Source: Sorghum bicolor
Lineage: Eukaryota > Streptophyta > Magnoliopsida > Poales > Poaceae
Length of the DNA: 64,000 bases
Direction of reading: 5' to 3'
NCBI RefSeq assembly: GCF_000003195.3
Contig: NC_012877.2
Coordinates: 11,201,106-11,265,105 of the forward strand
Shown here: piece after piece, positions 10,453 to 21,140 of the stretch
Numbering within the stretch: position 1 is the first letter of the stretch
Layout: every line of letters begins with the position of its first letter
The notes under the pieces: model-generated
The model's input: the letters and a program-made list of their open reading frames with translations, nothing else
Databases searched by the model: none
What the model was told of the DNA's origin: nothing
Position numbers and translations under genes: made by a program

Positions 10453-11599
10453 TGCATCCCCACTATATGACATGCCTCTCCTTCGAGCAAAGCAAGGGAA
10501 AATTGTTTGACATGTCATCCATCCTATGTCAAGGACTTGTTTAGTGCATCTAGTCATTCCTTACATGTCTTAGGATCATTCATGAAAATCAAATGAATTT
10601 GATGCTTGTATGTTACCACTATTGCTTTTATGTTGACTTGATCTAGTGGTAGCATATGACATGTTTTTGGGCTTGCAATCCTAGTGTTTGATCTAGAATA
10701 TGAGCTATAAGTGTTTAACTCAACATGGTACAATATAACCCTTATTTGGAGGTGTGAAGAAGCTTGTCCTTGGATCAAACCGAGTTAAATATCTTAGGCA
10801 AGTAATCTAGGTTGGACCATTTTGAAAATATGATCTCACTTCACATGGTCTCACACTAACCTATCTAAAATTTGAGCTCACCTTTTGTGGTCATTGATGA
10901 CAAAGGGGAGAGAATTTCCCAAAGATTTGACAAAGGGGGAGAGAAATTACAAAGAAGTACAAAGATAGGGAAGTAAACATGATAAAAGAAGGGGATCAAT
11001 TAAAATTTTGAAGCACACAAGTAGGGGGAGCAAGCTCATAAACTTGTATGTTGCATTTGAATGTGCATCACATATGTTTGCTTGCATTAACATTAGCTTT
11101 AGAAGCTTTCTCTTTGATACCTTGCTTGTGTGGTGTATGCTAGTTGTAAGCTTGATGGATGAAATAAAAAACTAGCATGCATAGGTAGTGTAACTAGACT
11201 TTTAGTTATTTCACAAAGTGGTACTAGAACCTTGTCTATAATGTTGATCTCACGGGGTGTTCTAGTTTTTATGAATGTCTAGTTACTAATGGTGCTAAGG
11301 ATGGTGTATATTGGCAACTCCGATTGGTATCATGCTTCAAAGGTCCATTCTTTACACCTTAGCATCATTGGGTAGAAATTGACTCCTATATTTCCTATTC
11401 AAGCATATGTGCAAGCCTTTTAAATCCAAACTCTTAGCACATATGTAGGGGGAGCAATTGCTACCAAATTGGGTTTATGAAACTTGTCCATAACCTTTGC
11501 ACATGGTAAAATGCTTGGACAAGAAACATGAATCCAAGAAAATTTTTATTGAAAATCTTTGTAAAAAGGGTTATCGTCAATTACCAAAAAGAGGGAGAT
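10453..11599 (+). other. Copia 3' internal region with repeated polypurine tracts
   Basis: Non-coding sequence between pol and the 3' LTR. G-rich purine tracts of the type AAAGGGGGAGAGA occur near 10905, 10936, 11023, 11447 and 11589. The last lies directly before the LTR and is the likely plus-strand primer. Multiple polypurine tracts here are a known trait of Sireviruses. Confidence 0.7.
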
Positions 11600-12758
11600 T
11601 GAAAGCCCTAGTTTGGTTTTGGATAATTGATGAAACCCTAGTACTAACCTCTACACTAAGTGTGTGTAGACTTAATGAGGTTGGTACATGCCAAGTGATG
11701 GAGCAAGTGATGATCATGGTGATGATGGTGATGACCACAAGGTGATGAAGTGCTCAACTTGGAAAAGAATAAAGAGGAAAACAAAACCCTATGGAGTTCA
11801 AGGCAAAGGTATTGCTTAGGGTTTTGGTTTTGGTGATCAAGACACCCTAGAGGGTGTAATCACATTTAGGATAAATAGTCGTACTATAAAGAGGGGAATT
11901 ATTTGTCTATGTGGTTATCAAGTGCCACTAGGTGTCATTGTTCATGTGCATGCATTTAGAACCCAGTGGCTAACTTAACTCTTTCGAAGAAAATGATTGT
12001 GAAAATGCTAACACACACGTGCACATGTTGGTTTACACATTGTGGTGTTGGCACACTTTGAGAAGGAGATGGAGTTTGAAGGGTAGAGAGAGGATGGGGA
12101 TTCGGCGCTTTTTGAGAAAATAAAGTGCATATTTTCTATTGGCACGAGTTGGTTTTTGTATCGTGGCCATCTCCCGGTGATTGTGAGGGGTTTGTGCCTA
12201 GCTCAGCGGAGAGCCAAAGGCAACATTAGTGGATTGCTTGTGTCATTGAGCTACCTCACTTGTGGGTAGGTTCTTGTGGTGTCCTAGTAAGGACGAGGTT
12301 CGTGCTACACCTCTTAGCCACCGAACCACCAAGTGTTGGTCGACACTACGGGGACATAGCGTGCCGGCAAGCATGTGAACCTCGGGAGAAAATTGTGTGT
12401 CTCCATTGTGATATTTCATTGGATTTCTCCCGATGATTGGACTTCATATTATTGATTGGTTCATCCCCTCAACGCAATGATATAAAGATTAAACCATCTC
12501 TCTTACATTCCCGCAAACTAGAGTAGCTTACTTACTTGTATAGAAACTTTAGATAGCTCTCTAGTGTAAGTAGTGACTTAGCTCTTGTGTGCCTAGTGAT
12601 CATATCAACTAGAATTGTTGGATAGGTGGCTTGCAAACACCCCATTAGAGCTAGAGAAAAAAGCTACACTTTGTTGTTTTCTAACCTCTTCCTCTAGTGA
12701 GTTTGTAGGATTTTTAAATAGGCTATTCACCCCCCTCTAGCCATATTAGGACCTTTCA
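11600..12758 (+). repeat. 3' LTR of Sirevirus-like copia
   Basis: It begins TGAAAG right after a polypurine tract and ends CTTTCA, a 6-bp inverted terminal pair. At 1159 bp it suits this lineage. The matching 5' LTR is not in the window. Sequence beyond 12758 belongs to a CACTA element, so the copia probably inserted there. Confidence 0.85.
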
Positions 12759-12762
12759 CCTG

Positions 12763-12770
12763 TATAAATA
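12763..12770 (+). promoter_or_regulatory. TATA box of CACTA gene
   Basis: TATAAATA sits only 5 bp beyond the copia LTR end and about 330 bp upstream of the first CACTA ATG. Probably the native CACTA promoter, now with the LTR as its upstream sequence. Confidence 0.5.
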
Positions 12771-13096
12771 GCAGTCAGCTGACCCTCTTCTTCTTCCTCA
12801 TGGCTGCTCTCTTCCATAATCGTGGGGGGAGTGGTTTTGCCCTAAAATTTGACCAAACAATTGAATTGTGGTTTAGAGCTTTGATTTGGTAGAGTAGAAC
12901 ATCATAAGAGGTACATAGGAGCTCCATCCCCGCTTTCCCTCCCTCTTTCCCTCACTTTTGAGCCTCCCACTAGGTATATATCTAGATCTAGATCTAGTTT
13001 CATGGAGGAGAGAGAAAGTTGTGTTTTTTGTCTAGATTCTTAATGGATGCATATGAAACCTTCTTTGTTTGATGTGTAAGGGTTCACAGGCACGAG

Positions 13097-13577
13097 ATGG
13101 ATATGTCAAAATGGATGTACGAGATGAATCAGGTGCTTGATCCGCGGTACATTGTCGAAGTGAGGAAGTTTATTACCGTGGCAAAAGGTCACCGTGAGAG
13201 ATCGAAGCGGACGACAACCATATGTCCATGTTCTCACTGCAAGAACCTAACAGCCTTCACGAACAATGGTACGGTGAAGTCTCACTTGATTCGGTTTGGT
13301 TTTGTGGAGGGTTACACAGTCTGGACTCATCACGGCGAAAGAGTGGACCCTAGTGGTTGTGCATCTGGTTTGAGCTCGGCGTCGACGATGATGAACCAAG
13401 AACCTAGAGCGCCTATCTCATATCCAACGATCGCAGGGCCAGCCTGCGGCGACAATGACAGTGCTCGTGATTATATCACAGTGGAGGATATACTCGGGGA
13501 GATGGCAAATGGTGTCGCAGATGGCGAGGTGGCTATCATGCAGGAACCCAAGGATATCGAGGTGATCGAGGATTTAA
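13097..13577 (+). pseudogene. CACTA transposase-associated domain, N-terminal part
   Basis: The ORF starts MDMSKWMYEMNQ and matches the transposase-associated domain that opens many CACTA proteins. CPCSHCKNL lies near codon 50, followed by HLIRFGFVEGYTVWTHHGE. The natural reading is broken by the Tourist MITE at 13578; the ORF runs into it and stops at 13663. After the MITE, coding resumes at about 13839, one base out of frame. Confidence 0.8.
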
Positions 13578-13834
13578 GGGGCTGTTTGGTTGCTAGCCAC
13601 AATTTGCCACACTTTACCTTAGGCAAGTTTGACCAACTTGGCAAGTGTTTGGTTCACAACTAAACTTAGGCACGATTCTTTTGGGCTCCACATGTCATAG
13701 AGTTAAAAAGTGTGGCAAGATTCCTTTAGGCATGGCAAAGTGTGGCAACCAATTTGCTAGCCACACTTTTTGTGGCTTGCCACACTTGCCTAAAGTTAGT
13801 TGTGGTAGATTGTGGCTAGCAACCAAACATCCCC
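13578..13834. mobile_element. Tourist-like MITE, 257 bp
   Basis: The ends GGGGCTGTTTGGTTGCTAGC and, inverted, GGGGATGTTTGGTTGCTAGC form terminal inverted repeats of about 25 bp. The 3-bp target duplication TAA lies at 13575-13577 and 13835-13837. The interior repeats GCCACA/TGTGGC motifs. Typical PIF/Harbinger-derived MITE. Confidence 0.92.
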
Positions 13835-13838
13835 TAAG

Positions 13839-14116
13839 TCAGCCACATCGATGAAGACAACGTTGTGTATGGCTTCCCGAAGTGGTTGGAAAATTTCAGG
13901 CAGATGAAGCAGGCTGCACTTGATCCTCTATATAAGGACGACGACGATTGTCCGAAGGAGTGCATGGTGCTCCAGTTCAACCTCCACATGTTGATGATGA
14001 AGGCCCGGCATGGCTGCCTACCACTTTGGGTAAGTCAAAAACATCCATGTAGAGCAAAAGTGGCTAGGGTCATGCCTTCTCGTCGACGTAACCTCTACTT
14101 TGTTTCAATGGTGTAG
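13839..14116 (+). pseudogene. CACTA protein, central fragment
   Basis: Downstream of the MITE the sequence encodes VYGFPKWLENFRQ and then CMVLQFNLHMLMMKARHGC, the linker seen in CACTA proteins before the protease or transposase part. It ends without a transposase core. It overlaps the start of the protease reading by frame change. Confidence 0.6.
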
Positions 14117-14820
14117 AAATGACCTAGCCAACGGCCATTGGGTTGCCTTCCTCATCTATCCTCAAGATGGTCAAGCTGTCATATTTGACTCATTACAGGA
14201 ACCAAATAAAAAGGGATACAAGGCCTTAGAAGACTGCTTGAAAAAGTAAGCCACCGAGCTTCTTGATCCTTTACGGTTATCGTATTCAAATTGACGCTAA
14301 CACTAATGCACTTCGTACAATGCTTATAGTGAGTATCTCAAGGATCCGCAATGCTGGGATCGGAGAATGGAGAAATTTAAGAAGAGGCATAAGCACTACC
14401 TCAAAATCTGAAGCTATTTCCCCGTAAGTATGTTTCGAAGGTAGTTCGATCATGCTTTTGTTACATATGTTTTCTAATGCTTCTGTATCGATCATGCAGT
14501 GCACCAAACAACCATTGGGATCAAATGCATGTGGCTTGTACACCTGTGAGAACTTAAGGAAAAGCAGAGAGTACACCAACAGCTGCAAGAAGCTCAAGGA
14601 AGCAGTGAAGGATCATGGAGAGACGATGAAGAATGAACAACACGCTTTCAAGCAAATCAAGGTGAACATCTGTAAGTTCATCCCAAAGAGATTTGTGCTC
14701 AAAGGCGAACCATTCTTCGACAATGAAGGTGAATTGGTGGTTCGACCCGAGTTCGAGAAGCTTAGGAGATGGAACACTATGCTACGGCCGACAGATTACG
14801 CCCACACAATAGAATTGTGA
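14107..14820 (+). pseudogene. Ulp1-like cysteine protease domain of CACTA element
   Basis: Three pieces encode a C48/Ulp1-type fold. The first (to about 14247) has the catalytic-His context NGHWVAFLIYP and FDSL with the catalytic Asp. The second (about 14328-14410) is EYLKDPQCWDRR. The third (14492-14820) has QPLGSNACGLYTCENLR, with the oxyanion Gln and catalytic Cys. Intron-like GTAAGCC at 14248 and an AG at 14327 fit splicing. The second-to-third join is less clear. Ulp1-like domains are known passengers of plant CACTA and MULE elements. Confidence 0.7.
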
Positions 14821-14921
14821 TGTGTAGCGGATTCGTCTGTTTCATATGTGTATATGTGGATGATGAGAACAGCTAAGTGGATTTATATATTATGTCGTGT
14901 ATTCTGTATTGAACTTCTAGG

Positions 14922-14956
14922 CATATATATATGTGTGTATATATATATATATATAT
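14922..14956. repeat. TA/TG microsatellite
   Basis: A run of TA dinucleotides with a short GTGTGT interruption, in the 3' flank of the Ulp1-like gene. Confidence 0.9.
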
Positions 14957-15045
14957 TCTCTTTGTTTCTGAAATGGAACCTGAAATTTGTAAATTGTTTA
15001 AATTCATGTGCAGCAATGGTTCTGCAAAGAATTACTTTTTTATTA

Positions 15046-15363
15046 AAACACTTAACCGTGGCGGGCAACATAAATAGCCCGCTCCGGTTAATAGCAATAC
15101 CCGCAGTGGGCAACATAACGCGTCCGCTATGATTAATCTATTAACCGTAGCGAACGACGTAACCCACCCGCTGCGGTAAATAGACATTAACCGCAGCGGA
15201 CGTCTTATATTGACCGCTGCGGTTAATAGATTAACCGCAGTGGGCATGGGCGCCAGCCACGGTAGTGGCCACGATTTACCGTGGCCTTATGACCGTAGCA
15301 GACGCGTTTGCCCGCTGCGCAAAAGGGAAAACGCCCACCACGGTTATTCTTTCTGCAGTAGTG
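15046..15363. repeat. CACTA subterminal repeats and right terminus
   Basis: About ten short repeats of the type TTAACCG(C/T)(A/G)GCGGGC occur in both orientations, ending in the CACTA terminus at 15363. Such clusters bind the element's TNPA-like protein. The base after the terminus begins CTA, a possible 3-bp target duplication that cannot be checked without the left end. Confidence 0.8.
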
Positions 15364-15412
15364 CTACAAATTTGTTTCAAAATGAAATAGTAAAAAGCTA
15401 ACAACCAGAACA

Positions 15413-18064
15413 TGTAATACCCGATTTTAAGGATAAAACCAGATATGCACCATATGTGAGTCTTAGAAGTCAAATCTCACATATAGCTACAAATAAGGGA
15501 TAATATCAAAAGACAATGCATAAATATATAACATACTTAGTATAAAAGAGATAACCTTTGATAGCAAACAGCGGATAGACAACTTCAAACTTCAGGTATT
15601 AACTTCACTCTACAAGATCCAACTGACTGGTTGATCACAAGCCTAACATCTCCTGAAGTGTGGGGGAAATAGCAAGAGTGAGTCCATGTCGAACTCTACA
15701 AGTATAGCAACTAGATTGCATAGATCCCATAATCTCATGATCAATGTGACATAAATAATGTAGAGCATTAAACAATAAATAATGAGTATTTTAACACAAC
15801 AAGAATCATCACCCTTAATGCAAGAATCCCCAAGGCCGCTCCTGACCGTGAGTTCGGCTAGTATACCAGTTTTTAACACTCTGCAGAGGTTGTACATCTT
15901 TACCCATGAGTCATGATTTACCCTTTCGCCCGAGGTGATCAGCCTCTTAACCCACTTCTAAGGAAGGTCGGCAGGGATCACTATGAAGCCTTTCAAAAGT
16001 TCGTCTAACATGTTAGGGCCGCAAGGTTTCCTTGGCGAGCAGATATAGATACCCCCTTCCGAATGGCACAATGACGCGCAGCCTATACACATAGGGACAG
16101 GGGCTCGCACTATACCCGTGTCGGTTCAGCCTCTCTAGCGCCCTTTCGGGTAACCTCTAACAAGCTAGAAAAGGTCTTCATACTGAGCTAAAGCGAGAGC
16201 CATTATAGCCCTCATGGTTGCACTGTTGTCCCGGTTATCACTTACAGATAAATCATCAAGTTGCTAAAAAGTCATTTTTATCATTTATTACTTAACATTA
16301 ATCTAGTCACAGGATCATGGTCACATAAATAAAATCCAAATACTATACTTGCCTTAAACTTAGATCCTTCTTCAAGTCCAAACCTTCAAAGATCTACTTC
16401 CGAGTCACATATATATCTCATCGACTGGTCAAGATCATAAGGCACCACACCAGCATCCGAACAGACATGCATAACAAACAAAGTTGACTAAATTAAAGCA
16501 ATACACCAATCAATAAAAAGGTTTAGAAACTAATCTACATATTGCTACGAACACACAGACGTAAAAAAACACTTTAATCAGAGCTACGCCGAAATACAAG
16601 CAACTATCGAAAAAATTACTTTTGAAGCTTATTTATTTTATATAAAAGATATATGAATAGAATATTCTAGAAAATATCATGTTAAGTTAATTTGTATTTT
16701 AAATTAGAAAATCAAGGTAAACTAATTATATTTTATTTATAAATCCAATTGCATAATTATTAATCAAGTTAGGATTTAAACTATGAAATTAAATAGACAG
16801 TCCACGTAATTATTAAGAATATCTTTAGGATATATAAAGGATGGATTTTCTTGAATTGACAAATACATAGAAAATAGTGATTTATTATGCATGAATGATA
16901 TATACATGACACGAGCATTATCTGTAATCACTAAAATATTGCACACCTTTAATGAAACATGCATGCGTGGGTGACGCTCTTTACTGGTGCAATGAAAGAA
17001 TTTACATGTTTCGACGAACTGGGTGACCACAACTTGTATTTGCTTGACACGAAGCCTCTCGGTGACCAAATCTCCAATCACAGGATACATGCTCAACACT
17101 TGCAGACCTCCACTCATGTGCACCTGTTGGCAGTTCTCAACAACAGTACAACAGTGTGAAGGATTCTTTTCCTTCGCTCAGAAATCAGACAGCACAGCAG
17201 TGATTTTAATACCTGGGTCCATCGCTTTTGCTTTGAACAGCGGCGGACACGCAACAGCTTTTTTTTCTAGATGCATAACGCCGATCTGGCTTCAACTCGA
17301 CAAGAACACGACCATGCACCACCTTGGACTCGACGTGTATGAGAGTCGCGGATTGGACATCACCGATCAAATCGCCGAGCGCAGAAAATTGACCACGGCG
17401 GCAGTGCAACGAAGAGAGATAAAACCGTAGATTTTCTTTTCTTATCTCGTGTCTAGCTTTTAGTATTTATAAGAATTATTTCTGTGCACGTTGGCCATTA
17501 AAAAGAGTTATTTATTATTTTCGAAATTAAGTAATTTTATAGATAAAATAATTTCAGAAAAGTCTAGAATTATTATCTAATCCAGAAAAATTTGGAGCTC
17601 ACGATGAGATAATTTGGAGCATCTAACAAAAATTATATTATACTCACGGTTAAATGGGAACAAGTTCTAGAAAAGCAGAAATAATTTCCGGTAAATTTTT
17701 AGAGATTAATTAACGGACGAGGAACTAAAAGAGTGATTTGGGTTATAAAGAAAAGATTTTGGAGAATCCCCAAGTGAAAGCCTAAGCTCGTAAACAAGAA
17801 ATTTGATTGGAAAAAAAGATAAAGACGTGCACCAACACATTTTAAAACCTTTGCTCACTCAACACATAAAGGAGCAACAAGCAAACATTACATCAAATCT
17901 TATGCACCAGCATGTATGCACAACAGTGTTGTTAAACCCTATGATGAATTTTAACTTTTATTTTTTTTTTAAAAAAATATTTTCCTATGTTTTCATGAGC
18001 ACAAAAAATACAAAATAAATTATTTTAGCTCTATTTTTAAAGAATTAAAATTTAGAGTGTTACA
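15413..18064. mobile_element. Solo-LTR-like element, 2652 bp, with 5-bp target duplication
   Basis: It starts TGTAATACCC and ends AGTGTTACA, so TGTAA/TTACA form an inverted pair. It is flanked by the perfect 5-bp repeat GAACA at 15408-15412 and 18065-18069. This fits an LTR left after recombination between two LTRs of a gypsy element. There is no significant ORF, polypurine tract or primer site inside, arguing against a complete element. A short complex element with very small LTRs is the alternative. Confidence 0.75.
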
Positions 18065-18069
18065 GAACA

Positions 18070-18440
18070 GTAGCCAAAAGCTCAAAATTAAGTTGCAGTT
18101 TAAACATACAAGACCTTAGAGCGTGGGCTCCCAAATAAACCATTATGTGTTTTGTTTTGGCTTTCATTGGGATGCTGCTGCTGTGCACATATGGCTAGAT
18201 TGATCAGTTTCATCAAACGATTATTAGTTTTTTCCAGGTCGAAGCTGATGCATGAAGGTCAGGAATTATCAAACCATACCTGGTTCTGCCACAGATTTAC
18301 AAGAGCAATTTGATTCAACTCCAACCTTTTTTGGGTTGAGAATCTTGCACGCTGGTCCTTGGATTTTTTTCCTGACTCCTCTCGGAGTATATATTCAGGC
18401 AATTAGCAGAGCGTGTGCAAGTGTACGCGTTCGCCGGCCT
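18070..18440. other. Non-coding sequence upstream of peptide gene
   Basis: No repeat or ORF recognised. It is the presumed proximal promoter of the peptide gene at 18546, with the solo-LTR-like insertion at its upstream edge. Confidence 0.3.
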
Positions 18441-18442
18441 TC

Positions 18443-18452
18443 TATATATATA
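18443..18452 (+). promoter_or_regulatory. TATA box of small peptide gene
   Basis: TATATATATA in a GC-richer context, about 95-100 bp ahead of the ATG at 18546, leaving a leader of about 70 nt. Confidence 0.5.
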
Positions 18453-18545
18453 TGCCACACCAGCTAGCAAAACTGCACCCAGCCAAGATTAGCAACTTGC
18501 CCCACAGTTTCTGACGGCAGCGAGTGCAGCATCGCGGCGTAGAGG

Positions 18546-18701
18546 ATGGCTAGCTGGTCACTGGCGTTCCTTTTCCTCCTCACACTGATGCTGATCTTAT
18601 TAGCGACACCTCTACAAGAGGCATCTACCTTGGCCTTCGCGAGGTCAGGCTTATGCTCCGACGACAACCCAGGATTTATTTGCCCCCCTCCTCTCCATTG
18701 A
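18546..18701 (+). CDS. Putative small secreted peptide, 51 aa
   Basis: A short ORF that starts MASWSLAFLFLL and continues with a hydrophobic stretch to about residue 20. This is a good signal peptide, with likely cleavage around residues 22-27. The mature part is short, with two cysteines and a proline-rich end (SGLCSDDNPGFICPPPLH). A TATA box lies at a suitable distance. The overall form is that of plant peptide hormone or secreted-peptide precursors, but I do not recognise the family. It is the only candidate host gene in the window. It could still be chance: the ORF is short and I cannot test conservation or expression. Confidence 0.5.
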   Translation: MASWSLAFLFLLTLMLILLATPLQEASTLAFARSGLCSDDNPGFICPPPLH

Positions 18702-18963
18702 AACTACAAGAGAGGCAAAATAATGACCTTGGATGGCGGTTTACCTTTAGACTTGGGTTTTAAATTTTATTTTGTTTTCTCGGTTGTGTGAGACTATTTT
18801 GAGTGGTCAACTTTGTAATAATTGGGGTCGATTCCTCTTTTGAGAGAATGAAGCCGCATGTTTTCCCGTTATCTAAAAATACAAGAGGCAGTGACCACAA
18901 GCGTGCCGTCTATGGGTCGGAGTATCATCCATCCCATGCTTTCCATTTTCTTCCTCTCCAGTC
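18702..18963. other. 3' flank of peptide gene
   Basis: Non-coding, AT-rich in part; plausible 3' UTR. No clear polyadenylation signal of strong consensus. Confidence 0.3.
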
Positions 18964-19050
18964 TCTGTCGTCTTCGTCGTCGTCTTCTTCTTCTTCTTCT
19001 TCTTCTTCTTCTTCTTCTTCTTCTTCTTCGTCGTCGTCGTCGTCGTCATC
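18964..19050. repeat. TCG/TTC trinucleotide microsatellite
   Basis: A run of TCG triplets, then about 16 TTC triplets, then TCG triplets again. Poly-serine and poly-leucine readings here are artefacts of the repeat. Confidence 0.95.
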
Positions 19051-19829
19051 TATATGCATGGTATTATTATCTATATATGTATCAAGGGAAGTAGTGTCCA
19101 TCTTGCTTGTAATATACGGATCATGTAAAATTCCAATATAGTATTATTTGAGTTGAAATTAAAAATAGTATGTCTTAGCATTTTGTGGATTGAATAAGTA
19201 AATGGGATTATTTCATTGGTATGTTCAAAAAGATGAATTTCTAATAACTCCGGTCCCAGGTCCATCTTCTCTTGACCAACCATTGACTTTAGTGACTAAA
19301 ATAAAAAAAATATCATGTATAGCTCGGCAATATCATATTGATATTGCTATAGAAATGATTTTCACTGGTGCATCCCCCTTGTTTAGAGGTGCCTCCAAAA
19401 TAAACTTTGCTTTAGATATGGCCCGTATTTACAAATGGTATTTCTAGAGGCATCTGGTGTTACAAATTAATCATCTCTAGAAGACCGCCTCTAAAAATTA
19501 AATAGGTGTAGTACAAAAAAACAAAATCTTATTTCTAAATTAAATCTTTATATCAAAGTTGTAGTTAACACTTACTTTGAAATTGATTAGATAAGTGTGA
19601 GATTTGAATTATACTTCTCTACTGGTTTAGAATAGTTACACGCTGTCCTTCTAAGTTTAGATTTTTTGTCACAAAAAAGTTTAGATTTTTTTATTTTTGA
19701 CAGTGTCTTAATTTTATCCCTACATGGAAAAGTTGACCAAAATACCCCCTCACATGTCAAGCACTCAGCGCATTTACCGAATTTAGAGTCTCGATGCCAT
19801 CTTTTTTTCTCGACTTTCTAAGTTTCTAT
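19051..19829. other. Unassigned non-coding sequence
   Basis: AT-rich. The block around 19355-19495 repeats GAGGTGCCTCC/AGAGGC(A/G) type motifs, suggesting the edge of a DNA transposon, but no ends can be defined. Confidence 0.3.
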
Positions 19830-20290
19830 ATTCTCAAGAAAGACGCTAGATTGAGAAAGTTTGAGAAGAAATATGATAAAGGGTTTCTACTTGGTTACTC
19901 CACTACAAGCAAAGCATATAGATAAGTTTGGAACAACACAAACAAGATAGTGGAAGAAGTGCATGATGTTGAGTTTAGAAAACCAAAGGCTCTCAAGATG
20001 AAGATGAGAACTTAGATGATGTGAGAGGTATTCAATTGATCAATGTAATAAAGAACATGGATGTTGATCAACATGTGACTGATGATAAAGATGAAGTGCT
20101 CTCTCCATGTAATATGCAAGCTAGTGTTTCTCATGATCAAATTCAAGTTCAAGTCTACAAGATCGTCAACAAGTGGCTTGTTAATCTCAAGCAAATCAAT
20201 CAAATGACTAACCAAGTGCAAGTGATCAAGCTCAAGTTCTCCAACGGGTTTCTATTGTGAGAGATCATCCCCTAGATCAAAAATGGTAAT
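19830..20290 (+). pseudogene. Copia (Sirevirus-like) pol fragment between integrase and RT
   Basis: It encodes KDARLRKFEKKYDKGFLLGYSTTSKAYR, the conserved post-integrase stretch of copia pol, then VWNNTNKIVEEVHDVEF. A variable acidic linker follows, ending QRVSIVRDHPLDQ. A stop replaces the codon after AYR and there are frameshifts. It is isolated from other copia parts and may derive from the same lineage as the element at 5506-12758, which lacks this region. Confidence 0.75.
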
Positions 20291-20447
20291 CGTATTAGAC
20301 CAGAGAAAAAGGTTTGATACAATTTGACTAACTGTTGGTCCAAATCTATAATGTTTGACTTTTCCTTTAGTCAAATATGATCATTTCTGAACGGAGGAAG
20401 TATTTATGTTGGCCCTTATAAATTTCCTGACATACTACAAACAATAT
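20291..20447. other. Possible Stowaway MITE end
   Basis: ACGGAGGAAGTA near 20390-20401 is the inverse of the TACTTCCTCCGT start common to Stowaway MITEs. The other end is not definable. Confidence 0.3.
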
Positions 20448-20845
20448 ATGTGTGGGAGATTTTGAATATAATTAAATAATATTCTGAGAAGAAATAGTAG
20501 TTCTTCTGCTTTTGTCTTGGTGTTCTGCTTTGCATGTACTCTAGCCAGCGTGACAGACAGGTGGTTTCAACCACGAACGGACGGTCACTTTTGACTGGCA
20601 TCGATTGGATTCTGATTTGATTTGGTGCCACTAATATAAAAAAAAATCTATGCTACAGTAAAGATTTTTTTTGCATACGGTTTTAATTAAAAAACACCTA
20701 TAAAAAATGGTGAGTACAATTCAAAAATCGTTACTGGGAACATATCTGGCATGCGCTTTTTTTTAAGAGTCGACGCCAGGTCTTGGTCAGTGTGGTGTGG
20801 TCCAGCTAGCCGCCACTTAACTGGGCCCTACAAGGCCACACAAGT
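20448..20845. repeat. Duplicated non-coding block, copy 1
   Basis: Sequence from GTGGGAGATTTT to GGTCCAGCTAGCC recurs with the same order at 21473-23590 (copy 2). Shared landmarks are TCGATTGGATTCTGATTTGA and GACGCCAGGTCTTGGTCAG. Copy 1 lacks the MITEs and foldback element found in copy 2. Confidence 0.75.
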
Positions 20846-20889
20846 CACACGAAGATCTCTAGCGGCACATGCGAATCCCATGTTTGAGA

Positions 20890-21140
20890 TGTGCTAGTAG
20901 CTTTAGGAATCCTGCCTACCGCTGCACTTGTGAAAATGCCATGGTCCGAGGAGTGGTAGGTGTTACTAGCTGCAGGAATCACAGCTTCTGTTCCACTTGT
21001 GAACTCAAAGGTGTACCACTAGAGAAATCCCACCTCCTCCTGCACTTGCGAACATTGTGTCGTCATTGTCTACACAGGAACCCCACTTCGTGCTGCACTT
21101 GCAGACAAATGTGGCTCGAGCCATTGTACAACTTGCTGGA
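20890..21140. repeat. Imperfect minisatellite (CAGGAATCC...TGCACTTG)
   Basis: Four to five degenerate copies of a 50-70 bp unit containing AGGAATCC and TGCACTTG(T/C)GA. A cysteine-rich 105-codon ORF (20869-21186) is produced by the repeat. I do not call it a gene. Confidence 0.55.

Larger units (their letters stand above)
12759..15363 (+). mobile_element. Deleted CACTA (En/Spm) element, 3' portion
   Basis: The right terminus at 15363 reads CTGCAGTAGTG, the inverse of CACTACTGCAG. It is preceded by about 300 bp of CCGCAGCGG/CCGCTGCGG-type subterminal repeats. Coding remnants are a transposase-associated domain and a Ulp1-like protease. The left terminus is missing, cut by the copia LTR. No transposase core (tnp2) is present. 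Confidence 0.8.

Noticed and set aside
15643..17430. Several 60-135 codon ORFs in both strands
   Set aside because: All lie inside the solo-LTR-like element, overlap each other on opposite strands and show no recognisable motif.
18803..19141. ORF with a poly-serine run
   Set aside because: It is a translation of the TCG/TTC microsatellite; the neighbouring frame gives poly-leucine/arginine. Nothing else supports a gene.
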